Below the pieces are notes generated by a model. That model was not told the origin of the DNA. It did no database searches and was given only the letters and a program-made list of their open reading frames with translations. 64,000 bases of DNA from Paenibacillus albidus. Lineage in GTDB: Bacteria; Bacillota; Bacilli; Paenibacillales; Paenibacillaceae. A program made the translations under genes and the position numbers. The stretch covers positions 186,001-250,000 of the forward strand of contig NZ_BMKR01000004.1 of the NCBI RefSeq assembly GCF_014644435.1, given 5' to 3'. Below, piece by piece: positions 16,839-25,246 of this stretch; position 1 is the stretch's first letter, and every line of letters starts with the position of its first letter.

Positions 16839-17707
16839 TGAAGCAGACCTTTGGGGAAAAGTGTTTTCAAATAGCCAACTATGTCTTCCTGACGGCTGCT
16901 GCCTTTACCATGATCCTGCCGCTGCTGCATCTGCTGGCGGTTTCCCTAAGCTCTCCGGTTGCGGCAGACTCCAAGGAAGTTTTCCTGTGGCCGGTCGGCT
17001 TTACATTCGCTTCCTGGAAACATATTTTGCAAAGCTCGGGGTTATGGCAATCTTTTGGTGTAACCGTGTTCATAACGGTAGCGGGTACAGCGCTGAGTAT
17101 GCTGTTTTCAGTGCTGACCGCTTTTCCGCTGTCGCGCCGGGAGTTCCTCCTCCGTAAGCAAGTGATGCTGGGCATCGTCATCACGATGATATTCAATGCG
17201 CCGATGATCCCGTTCTTCCTGACGGTAAGGGAGCTGGGGCTGATGAATTCGCTATGGTCCTTGCTCATTCCCGGCGTCATCGGCACATTCAATATGGTTA
17301 TCCTGCGCACCTTCTTTATGAGCTTGCCGAAGGAGCTGGATGATACCGCCCGGATTGACGGCTGCCATGATTTCCGGATTCTGTTCCAGATCTATCTGCC
17401 GCTCTCCAAGCCGGTGCTGGCCACGGTCAGCCTGTTCTATGCCGTAGGGTACTGGAACACGTTCCAGCGGGCGGTACTTTTCCTCCGTGATCCCGGGCTG
17501 TGGCCGCTGCAGATGAAGCTGCGGGCCTATCTAACCAGCCCGGAGGAACTGGCTCAGGTGAACATGTTCCTCGGCGATTATAACTTCAACACAACCACGT
17601 TAAAGGCGGCGACGATTCTTTTTGCAAGCGTTCCCATCATTTTGGTGTATCCTTATTTACAGAAATATTTTGTGAAGGGTTCCCTGCTGGGGTCGCTGAA
17701 AGAATAA
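16838..17707 (+). CDS. YtcP/LplC-type sugar ABC transporter permease
   Basis: A 289-residue product. The ATG at 16838 overlaps the stop of the upstream permease by one base (TAATG). It has about six helices, beginning IANYVFLTAAAFTMILPLLHLLAVSLSS, and the EAA-type loop LPKELDDTARIDGCHDFRILFQIYLPLSKP. This is the second half of the membrane channel in carbohydrate uptake transporters of the CUT1 class. The lipoprotein gene follows 23 bp later. Confidence 0.92.
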   Translation: MKQTFGEKCFQIANYVFLTAAAFTMILPLLHLLAVSLSSPVAADSKEVFLWPVGFTFASWKHILQSSGLWQSFGVTVFITVAGTALSMLFSVLTAFPLSRREFLLRKQVMLGIVITMIFNAPMIPFFLTVRELGLMNSLWSLLIPGVIGTFNMVILRTFFMSLPKELDDTARIDGCHDFRILFQIYLPLSKPVLATVSLFYAVGYWNTFQRAVLFLRDPGLWPLQMKLRAYLTSPEELAQVNMFLGDYNFNTTTLKAATILFASVPIILVYPYLQKYFVKGSLLGSLKE

Positions 17708-17730
17708 TACATTACCAAGGGGATGATTCC

Positions 17731-19272
17731 ATGAGAAGACAATTGACCCAAAAGATTGTACCGCTACTCCTCAGTCTTGCCGTGCTGCTGGTGGCCGGCT
17801 GCGGCGCAAGCACCCCGAACGCCGGAAGCAATGAAGGTACAGCCGGTAAAGGGAACTCTGGAGCTGTCAAAGTCAAAGTATTCAAAAGCCATATGGGCAT
17901 CGGCAGCTTGCCGGCTGCCGATGATCCGCATGTGAAATACATCGCGGAACAAACAGGGGTTCAGTATGAGCTGATTACCACACCTCCCGGCTCGGAGCCT
18001 TCCGAATATTTGAACCTGATGATCGCCTCGGATGAGCTGCCGGATATCCTGCGTCCGATCGGAGGCGTCGAGCAGACGCTGATCCAGCAGGGGGGAGCGC
18101 TGCCGCTGGATGAACTGCTGCCTGAATATGCCCCGCATGTCTGGGAGAGCATTCCCCAGGAAGCTTGGGACATCGTCCGCTCCGCTTCCCCTGACGGCAA
18201 AATCTATTATGTGCCCAAGGTGTTCCTGGTGCCGGAACGCGCCCCCTTGATCCGCAAGGATTGGCTGGATAAGGTTGGCCTGGAGATGCCAAAGACCGAA
18301 GCTGAATATGTCGAACTGCTCAAAGCCTTCCGCGACAAGGACCCGAACGGCAACGGCAAAGCGGATGAGCTGCCGACAAGCGGAAGGGAATTCGGCCGAT
18401 GGATGGACCATCTGTTCGCTATTTACGGGGTGGCGATGTGGGAAGGGTATCCCGAATGGGATGAATACGATGGGAAAATCCAATATGCAGGGACTACCGA
18501 TAATATGCGGGAAGCCATCAAGTTCATCCGCATGCTTTATGAAGAAAAGCTGCTGGACAACGAAACGTTCCTGAACAAAGGGGAAGTCTGGCAGGCCAAA
18601 ATCAACAATAACCTTGTGGGCAGCTGGTACCATTTGCCGGCGAATGTGCGTGACCGGTACAATGCGATGCTGACCCAGGCTCCGGATGCTTATATTGCGG
18701 CGATGCCGCTGCCCAAAGCCGAGGGTTTTGAAGCCTTCGTAACCCAGAAGAGCATGGGCGAACCGGAATGGATGATTCCGGCCGCCAAGCAGGAGAATGC
18801 TCCGAATGCCCTGAAACTGCTGGATTTCTTCTATAATTCCGAGAATGATGAATTTGTCCGCTTCGGGCTTGAAGGGGAGCAGCATGAAGTCAAGGACGGG
18901 CGCAAAGTAATTATCCCGCCTGCCGACAACAAACCGCTTGCACTTGGGATGAAGAATTTGACCACCGCAGACGACATGAACAAGCGGATTGAAGAGACGT
19001 ATCCAGCGGACCAGCAGCAAATGGTCAAAGACATGTTCAAAGTGAGCACCGCCGATGCCCGGCAAATTGCCGGTGACGGTCTTCCGGCTTCCGTATATGA
19101 AGGTTATCCCGATATCCAGTCCCACAAGCTGTTCCAGGAGGTATTGACCAAGATTGTCATCGGCGAGCTGCCGCTGGAGGCTTATGATGAATACGTGAAG
19201 AAATGGAATGCTTCCGGGGGCGAAGCGGTAACCCGGCGGGTGCAGGAATGGTATGAGAAGGTGAAAAAATGA
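17731..19272 (+). CDS. LplA-type sugar-binding lipoprotein
   Basis: A 513-residue extracellular solute-binding protein. The signal peptide ends in the lipobox LVAGC, with Cys 24 as the lipidation site. The size and motifs such as LNLMIASDELPDI, YVPKVFLVPERAPLIRKDWLDKVGLEMPKT and DKDPNGNGKADELPT are those of the large LplA family that serves permeases of the kind just upstream. The DPNGNGKADE loop looks like a calcium site, common in this family. It should capture oligogalacturonides or unsaturated rhamnogalacturonan pieces at the cell surface. The end overlaps the next gene by 4 bp. Confidence 0.93.
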   Translation: MRRQLTQKIVPLLLSLAVLLVAGCGASTPNAGSNEGTAGKGNSGAVKVKVFKSHMGIGSLPAADDPHVKYIAEQTGVQYELITTPPGSEPSEYLNLMIASDELPDILRPIGGVEQTLIQQGGALPLDELLPEYAPHVWESIPQEAWDIVRSASPDGKIYYVPKVFLVPERAPLIRKDWLDKVGLEMPKTEAEYVELLKAFRDKDPNGNGKADELPTSGREFGRWMDHLFAIYGVAMWEGYPEWDEYDGKIQYAGTTDNMREAIKFIRMLYEEKLLDNETFLNKGEVWQAKINNNLVGSWYHLPANVRDRYNAMLTQAPDAYIAAMPLPKAEGFEAFVTQKSMGEPEWMIPAAKQENAPNALKLLDFFYNSENDEFVRFGLEGEQHEVKDGRKVIIPPADNKPLALGMKNLTTADDMNKRIEETYPADQQQMVKDMFKVSTADARQIAGDGLPASVYEGYPDIQSHKLFQEVLTKIVIGELPLEAYDEYVKKWNASGGEAVTRRVQEWYEKVKK

Positions 19273-20594
19273 GAAAAAGATATGCCATCTGCGGTGTCAG
19301 CGGCAGAGCTTTGGGCCAATTCGCCAAACCGATCCATGAGCTGTTCTCCCATAATTCGGAGGTCGTAGCCCTGCTGGATACGGACCCTGCACGTTTTGAG
19401 GCCTATCGCTCCCGGTTCCCGCAGCATACGGAGGTTGCTGTATATGGAGCTTCTGATTTCGGGGTCATGGTCGATGAGATGAAGCCGGACTGCATCATCG
19501 TCGCCGGCAGGGATGATACCCATGTGCGCTATATTACAGCAGCGCTGGAGCGTGATCTGGACGTGATCACCGAGAAACCTATGGCCACTACGGGGGCTGA
19601 TGCCAGACGTATTCTGGAAGCGGAAGCAGTGAGCCGGGGCAAGGTGACCGTAACCTTCAACTACCGCTATATGCCGATTCACATGCGGATCAAGGAGATG
19701 ATTCAGGAGGGCAGGTTAGGCCGCATCACCTCCATAGACCTTAACTGGTATATCGACACCCATCACGGCTCCAGCTACTTTAAACGCTGGAACCGGGAAC
19801 GGGCCTTCTCGGGCGGGCTGTCTGTCCATAAAAGCACCCATCATTTTGATCTGGTCCAGTGGTGGATCAATCAGAAGCCGGTGGAGGTCTTTGCCTACGG
19901 AGCCCTGAACTATTACGGTGCTGAAGGTGAATGGAACCCGGCACGGGAAGATGGAAGACACTGCCGTACGTGCAGAGTCTCGGAAGACTGCGCCTATTAT
20001 TCCCGCTGGACGCCGCGCAGCCGCCAGGTCCGGGTGCCGGATGACCACCTGAACCTGCTCGGCGCAGACCCTAAGGATTTCCCGTACACGTCATACCGTC
20101 CGGACCAATGCATTTTTGATTCCACTATCGAGATTGAAGATACGTATACGGCAGCTGTGAAATATAACGGGGGAGCGCTGATGAGTTATTCGGTCAATTT
20201 CTCTCTTCCTTATGAAGGTTACCGGCTGGCGGTAAACGGCACACGGGGCAGGCTGGAGACACTGGAATACCATATGCCCGCCCGCACGCCTTTTCCCACA
20301 CCGGTCCAGACCATTGACTTCTTTCCGCTGTTCGGATCGAAGGAGACCATCCATGTCGTACACCGTGAAGGGGGGCATGGCGGGGGAGACCCGCTGCTGC
20401 TTGAGGATATTTTTCTGGGCGAGGACCGGAACCGGCCCTACCGGATTCTATCGGGGGCCGCAGACGGCGCTTATTCCGTTGCCGCCGGGGAGGCGGTATG
20501 GCGTTCCGTGGAAGAACACCGGCCCATTGCCATAGACGAAGTGCTTGACGGCTGGGGAAGTACAGTGCCGGCCCAGAAAGTGAGGGAGCAGTGA
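19269..20594 (+). CDS. Gfo/Idh/MocA-family oxidoreductase with Cys cluster
   Basis: A 441-residue NAD(P)-dependent sugar oxidoreductase with N-terminal Rossmann motif ICGVSGRALGQ, the EKPMA motif that binds the nicotinamide ribose and a KSTHHFDLVQWW catalytic helix. Residues around 230-245 carry HCRTCRVSEDCAYY, a Cys cluster seen in a subset of this family that may bind a metal. It starts within the stop of the lipoprotein gene (ATGA). In this operon it probably oxidises or reduces a released uronic acid or rhamnose derivative; the substrate cannot be read from sequence. Confidence 0.87.
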   Translation: MRKRYAICGVSGRALGQFAKPIHELFSHNSEVVALLDTDPARFEAYRSRFPQHTEVAVYGASDFGVMVDEMKPDCIIVAGRDDTHVRYITAALERDLDVITEKPMATTGADARRILEAEAVSRGKVTVTFNYRYMPIHMRIKEMIQEGRLGRITSIDLNWYIDTHHGSSYFKRWNRERAFSGGLSVHKSTHHFDLVQWWINQKPVEVFAYGALNYYGAEGEWNPAREDGRHCRTCRVSEDCAYYSRWTPRSRQVRVPDDHLNLLGADPKDFPYTSYRPDQCIFDSTIEIEDTYTAAVKYNGGALMSYSVNFSLPYEGYRLAVNGTRGRLETLEYHMPARTPFPTPVQTIDFFPLFGSKETIHVVHREGGHGGGDPLLLEDIFLGEDRNRPYRILSGAADGAYSVAAGEAVWRSVEEHRPIAIDEVLDGWGSTVPAQKVREQ

Positions 20595-20596
20595 AC

Positions 20597-22822
20597 ATGA
20601 GCAGACACGGATATTTCGAGCCGGAAGAGAGCATCGCCTACCAGAGCGGTGAGGACGTAATGCACACCCTGATGACCATTGCGGCAAGATACATCGGGGC
20701 CAATCCGCCGCACCCTCCGGTCTACAGGGTAACCAGGCCAGGACCTGTGCGCAAGACGGATGACCACCGCTACTGCTTTCCGGTGGGAGAACTGTTCCCC
20801 GGCATGCGGCAGGAACAAAAGGTGTATGCCTGGGCAAAGCTCTGGAGCGACAGCGAGCATGACTTCATTTTTCATGTGACCTGCTTCGGCCCGCTCAGGA
20901 TTTACCATAATGGAATTGCTGCCTATGGCTCCGCAATTGATGAAGAATATCCAGCGCTCCCTCTGCTGAAGCTGAAACTCCGGCTGCTTAAAGGCTGGAA
21001 TGATTTCGTGCTGGAATTCAGCTGTGGACAGCATGGAAGCGGCGGCCTGTTCGGCACCGGCTCCAGGAAGAACAAACCCCTGCACTTCATTGTGCCTTCT
21101 CTGGAGCGGGAGGGGGAGGAAGGCTGGCTCTATACGGAGCCGCTTGATGCCCCGCTGTTAAAGATTCCGGCAGGTCCCCTAAGGGAGGAGGTTACCGGGG
21201 TGAGATGGCTGCCCCGGCAGGAAGAGTCTGGAGCTGCACCGCCAAAGGGACAGCTGGCAAGGATGTATGGCCTGTCAAGCGGAATGTCTGCCTATGCGTG
21301 GACGAAGATCAACGGCACGTACTGCGGCCGGGAGCCTGTGATGATCTCCGGTGAAGCCTTCAGTCCGGTGGAATTCTCGGTTGACGGGCAACTGGTCTTC
21401 CGGCAGGAACGGGCGGGAACCTTCCGCTTCGAGCTGCAGCTATCCCCTGCCAGCCATAACCTGACTGCAAATTGTCTCTGCGGTGAGCAGGCTTGGGGTT
21501 TCCGGCTGGACCCGGCTTCGCTTGCGCTATTGACTCCAGCCCAGGATGTAAAAGGCTACAGCGGAAAATGGCTGTACCTGGGTCCCTTTCAGGCCGGGCA
21601 GGAAATTGACCTGGCTGCCTGCCAGACCATGAAGCAAACGGTCCGCAGCGGAACGGATGAAGAAGTGTACTGGCGGACGGAGCTGCAGGACGGAGAGGTG
21701 CGTCCGTTCCTGGAGAATGAATGGTTCGGCAGATGGAACTATCCGCTTGGAGTCACCTTATATGGCCTGCTTCAGCTCGGAAAAGCGGGGCACCGGCCGG
21801 ATATCCGCGACTACGTGCTGGACCATATCGAATTTGCCTCTTCACGTTTCAGCTATTCCTTATGGGACAGAGCCCGTTACGGCGCTGCGGGCCTCAATAA
21901 TCAGCTCTCGCATATCGACAGCCTGGATGACTGCGGATCTTTTGGAGCCACCATGCTGCTGGCCGGGCAGGAGCGCAAGCTGGAAGGTGCCGCGTTGACT
22001 GCAGCTCATATCGCGGACTATATTTTGCATCGGCAGGACCGTCTGGAAGATGGCACTTTATACCGCAAGGTTGGTGTCTCAAGAACCATGGATAATACCA
22101 TGTGGTGTGATGATCTGTACATGAGCATCCCTTTTCTGTGCAGATATGCGCATTGGTCGGGTGACGGAAAGGCGCTGGATGAAGCGGCAAGACAGGTGCT
22201 TTTGTATAAAAAATACCTCTATATTCCTGAGCGGCAAATCATGTCTCACGTGTTTGATGTGGAACGGGGCCAGCCCACACTTACCCCATGGGGCAGAGGC
22301 AACGGCTGGGTGCTGTTCTCCTTGTCCGAGCTGCTGACGGTCTTGCCTCATGAGCATCCTTCCTTCACAGCTCTCCTTCAGTTCTACTGGGAATTGTGCG
22401 CAGGATATTTGGGACTGCAGGGCAGGAACGGATTATGGCATCAGGTGCTGACAGATCCCGAGTCGTATGAAGAAACTTCCTGTACCTCAATGTTCATCTA
22501 TTCGTTCGCCCGGGGGGTACGTCTGGGCTGGCTTTTGGACCCGGAGCCCTATTCCCAAGCTGTTCTGCGGGGCTGGAAGGGACTTACCCGGCGGTCGATC
22601 GACAAACAGGGAAATGTATACGGGGTATGCCGGGGCTCCAGCTACGCTTTCTCCAATCAATATTACAAACATGAGCTGAGCTGGAATCTGAACGATACAC
22701 ATGGGATCGGTATTGTGCTTTTGGCCGGACTTGAAGCCATGTCCATGCAGGATTGGCAGGTGCACGCTCCGGCAGCGGAAAGAGTCGGGACTGCGGCCAA
22801 ACCGGGGAGCCGGACCCCTTAA
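20597..22822 (+). CDS. GH105-type unsaturated rhamnogalacturonyl hydrolase with extra N-terminal domain
   Basis: A 741-residue protein from ATG 20597; GTG 20591, overlapping the previous stop, is the alternative. The C-terminal 370 residues are a GH88/GH105 (alpha/alpha)6 barrel with NTMWCDDLYMSIPFL (catalytic Asp region) and WGRGNGWVLFSLSELL, as in YteR/YesR. The first 350 residues form a beta-rich domain of unknown role (FHVTCFGPLRIYHNG, KWLYLGPFQAGQEIDL) that ordinary GH105 enzymes lack. No signal peptide is present, so it acts in the cytoplasm, removing the unsaturated galacturonyl unit from imported oligomers. Confidence 0.87.
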   Translation: MSRHGYFEPEESIAYQSGEDVMHTLMTIAARYIGANPPHPPVYRVTRPGPVRKTDDHRYCFPVGELFPGMRQEQKVYAWAKLWSDSEHDFIFHVTCFGPLRIYHNGIAAYGSAIDEEYPALPLLKLKLRLLKGWNDFVLEFSCGQHGSGGLFGTGSRKNKPLHFIVPSLEREGEEGWLYTEPLDAPLLKIPAGPLREEVTGVRWLPRQEESGAAPPKGQLARMYGLSSGMSAYAWTKINGTYCGREPVMISGEAFSPVEFSVDGQLVFRQERAGTFRFELQLSPASHNLTANCLCGEQAWGFRLDPASLALLTPAQDVKGYSGKWLYLGPFQAGQEIDLAACQTMKQTVRSGTDEEVYWRTELQDGEVRPFLENEWFGRWNYPLGVTLYGLLQLGKAGHRPDIRDYVLDHIEFASSRFSYSLWDRARYGAAGLNNQLSHIDSLDDCGSFGATMLLAGQERKLEGAALTAAHIADYILHRQDRLEDGTLYRKVGVSRTMDNTMWCDDLYMSIPFLCRYAHWSGDGKALDEAARQVLLYKKYLYIPERQIMSHVFDVERGQPTLTPWGRGNGWVLFSLSELLTVLPHEHPSFTALLQFYWELCAGYLGLQGRNGLWHQVLTDPESYEETSCTSMFIYSFARGVRLGWLLDPEPYSQAVLRGWKGLTRRSIDKQGNVYGVCRGSSYAFSNQYYKHELSWNLNDTHGIGIVLLAGLEAMSMQDWQVHAPAAERVGTAAKPGSRTP

Positions 22823-22911
22823 GGAGACAAAATAGGCTGCAGGGCCGGGTCGTATTGGGCAAGCGGGCACTGTATAATGGCGGTATATTGCACATAAGGT
22901 GGGAGATAACT

Positions 22912-25206
22912 GTGACCCTTTCCTTTTTAAAGTGGCTGAAATTCAATTTCACCAATACCCAGACCCGGCTGCTGCTGATCCTGACCATTGCCGTCTTTAT
23001 GATTATTATCGCGGTCGGTATGACCACGTATTACTCCTCCAAATCGGTATTGCAGCAGGAGCTTAGTGAACCGCAGCACCAGATGCTGCGCATCAGCATG
23101 AATGACATTGATGAGGTTATCCGGGAAAGCGACCAGATCGCGGTAAAAATCGCACTGAACAGCAACGTGTATAAATTTCTGACGAATGAAGTCCAGGGCT
23201 CTTACCGCAACATCACGGAGCTGCTGCAGTTTCTGGAAACTTTAATCAGCAGTACACCTTTTATTAAGAGCGCTTACATCTATGATATGGAGCGGGAGAG
23301 CATGGTTGCTTTTCCTCAAGGGTACAGCTCCAGCAAGGCCAATTTTCCCGATTCGGATTGGGTGGGGGTGGCTGCTGAACTTCAGGACCGGCCCATGCTG
23401 GTCAAGCAGCGGGAGATCCCCGCAGGTTCAGGGAAATCCGTGTCGCAAATTACACTTTACCGGAAGATTATGCTAGCCGGGCAGCTGAAGGGGATGATCG
23501 CGGTGAATTTCAAGACGGAGCAAATGTTTGAGCATATGCTGCTCTCCTCCGTCTCCCACCTCGACAGCCACCGTTTCATTCTCGATACCGACAACCAGCC
23601 GTTGTATGATCTCGGCAATTATGCCGTCGGAGAGGAGGCGGTTGGTCAGGTGCTGACCCGGCTGGAAGGTGAAAAGCTTGGTGAATTCAAGCACGAAGGC
23701 AAACTTCTGCTGGCTTCACAGATCATTTCGCCGTACACCGGCTGGCGTTACCTGTCAGTGATATCGCAGGACAGTCTGCTGGCCAATGCCCAGAAGATCC
23801 GCGATATCGTCTTCGTGGTATCTTTGATGGCTCTTGTGGCCGGGGCGGCCACAATCACTTTCTATAATGCCGCCGCCTTCAGACCCGTAAGACGGATGAG
23901 GCAGCTGCTCAGCGGTTATGACCGGGAGCGGATCAGCCCCGAACTGATTGATCTGGAGAAAATAACGGGCCAGCTGCTTACGGATCATGCCCAGCAAGCC
24001 ATTAATCTGCGGCAGACCCTTCCGGAAGCCTCCTCCAAATTTCTGACGGATATTTATACCGGCAATATGACAGGTAACCGGGAAATCGGCGAGAAGTGGA
24101 GCCGTTACTTCAAAGATTGGAATGATGAGCCGCTGGCGGTCGCCATGTTATCCATCGACGATTATCACGCCTGGTGCGAACGCTTCAAGAAGTCGGATCA
24201 ATCACTGCTGAAATTTGCCATCGCTAATATCATTGCTGAGCTGCTGTCCGGACAGTGGCGGATGCTGTCTTCTGATCTGGGCAGAGACCGGATGCTGGTC
24301 ATGCTGCAGCCGCTTGCGGCGGGCAGGGACATCAGGGCAGCGGGGGCCATCGGAGAAGCGCTTACGATGATCCCCCGGCTGCTCAAGTTCCAGGTCTCGG
24401 CCGGCCTCAGTGGATATCATGACGGGTTCACGCGTCTTCAGCAGGCGATGCATGAAGCGGAGAGCGCACTTGACTACAGATTGTACCGCGGATATGAACG
24501 CGTGATTCCGTTTGAAGATATTTCCGGCAATCAGCTGCCGGAGAGCGCTGCTGGAGAACATGAAATCATTGCCAAGCTAACTGAAACCATCGAAGCCGGC
24601 AGGGGAGAAGAGGCCCTGAAAGTGCTGGATAAAATGATCAGTCGCATTAAGGGCGAGCAGTGGCACCCTTCCTCGGCGCTGGCGTTTCTTACGTCTGTTG
24701 CAGAAACGCTGGAACGCATCCGTCTGAACCGTGAGACAGAAGGCTGCGGAATCGAGGTGTCCGGTTTGCGGACAATGCATCTGGAGGCGGCCTGGACTCT
24801 GCTGCGGCGGCAGGCAGAAGCATTGGCCGAATGGTTCGGCAGTCTGCTGCTCAGTAAGGATTTCATTCTGTGCCAGCAGATGATTGCATTTATGAACGGC
24901 CATCTGGAGGACAATGTAGGCATTCAGGAGATTGCCGAACATGCCGGCATCGGCACCAGTCTGGCCAGCCAGCTGTTCAGGCAGGAAATGAACGATACCC
25001 TTCACGGATATTTCACGAAGCTGCGGATGGAACGGGCCTGCGAGCTGCTGCTCGATACGGATTACAGGATTTCCGAAATCGCCTCCATGGTGGGCTACCA
25101 GCATGAGAACAGCTTTATTCGCGTGTACCGCAAATACAAGGATATTACGCCGGGCAAATACAGGGAGATGATGCGCAGCCGCAGAGATTCTCTGCTGGGT
25201 TCCTAA
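22912..25206 (+). CDS. Membrane-anchored AraC-family regulator (sensor and HTH in one chain)
   Basis: A 764-residue product from GTG 22912 (AAGGTGGGAG upstream); earlier in-frame starts would overlap the GH105 gene. Two membrane helices (about 17-38 and 300-320) enclose an extracellular sensor of about 260 residues. A cytosolic linker follows, and the C-terminal 100 residues form an AraC double HTH: VGIQEIAEHAGIGTSLASQLF and YRISEIASMVGYQHENSFIRVYRKY. This layout is common beside LplA-type transporters in Paenibacillus and Bacillus. It probably senses an extracellular pectin-derived sugar and activates this operon, within which it is encoded. Confidence 0.9.
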   Translation: MTLSFLKWLKFNFTNTQTRLLLILTIAVFMIIIAVGMTTYYSSKSVLQQELSEPQHQMLRISMNDIDEVIRESDQIAVKIALNSNVYKFLTNEVQGSYRNITELLQFLETLISSTPFIKSAYIYDMERESMVAFPQGYSSSKANFPDSDWVGVAAELQDRPMLVKQREIPAGSGKSVSQITLYRKIMLAGQLKGMIAVNFKTEQMFEHMLLSSVSHLDSHRFILDTDNQPLYDLGNYAVGEEAVGQVLTRLEGEKLGEFKHEGKLLLASQIISPYTGWRYLSVISQDSLLANAQKIRDIVFVVSLMALVAGAATITFYNAAAFRPVRRMRQLLSGYDRERISPELIDLEKITGQLLTDHAQQAINLRQTLPEASSKFLTDIYTGNMTGNREIGEKWSRYFKDWNDEPLAVAMLSIDDYHAWCERFKKSDQSLLKFAIANIIAELLSGQWRMLSSDLGRDRMLVMLQPLAAGRDIRAAGAIGEALTMIPRLLKFQVSAGLSGYHDGFTRLQQAMHEAESALDYRLYRGYERVIPFEDISGNQLPESAAGEHEIIAKLTETIEAGRGEEALKVLDKMISRIKGEQWHPSSALAFLTSVAETLERIRLNRETEGCGIEVSGLRTMHLEAAWTLLRRQAEALAEWFGSLLLSKDFILCQQMIAFMNGHLEDNVGIQEIAEHAGIGTSLASQLFRQEMNDTLHGYFTKLRMERACELLLDTDYRISEIASMVGYQHENSFIRVYRKYKDITPGKYREMMRSRRDSLLGS

Positions 25207-25246
25207 GATCCCCTGCCCGCTTAATGAGAAGGAGGCAGCGCCATTT

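Noticed and set aside
17764..19125. 453-codon frame antisense to the LplA lipoprotein gene
   Set aside because: It lies wholly opposite a well-supported gene with lipobox and family motifs, has no ribosome site and reads as low-complexity translation.
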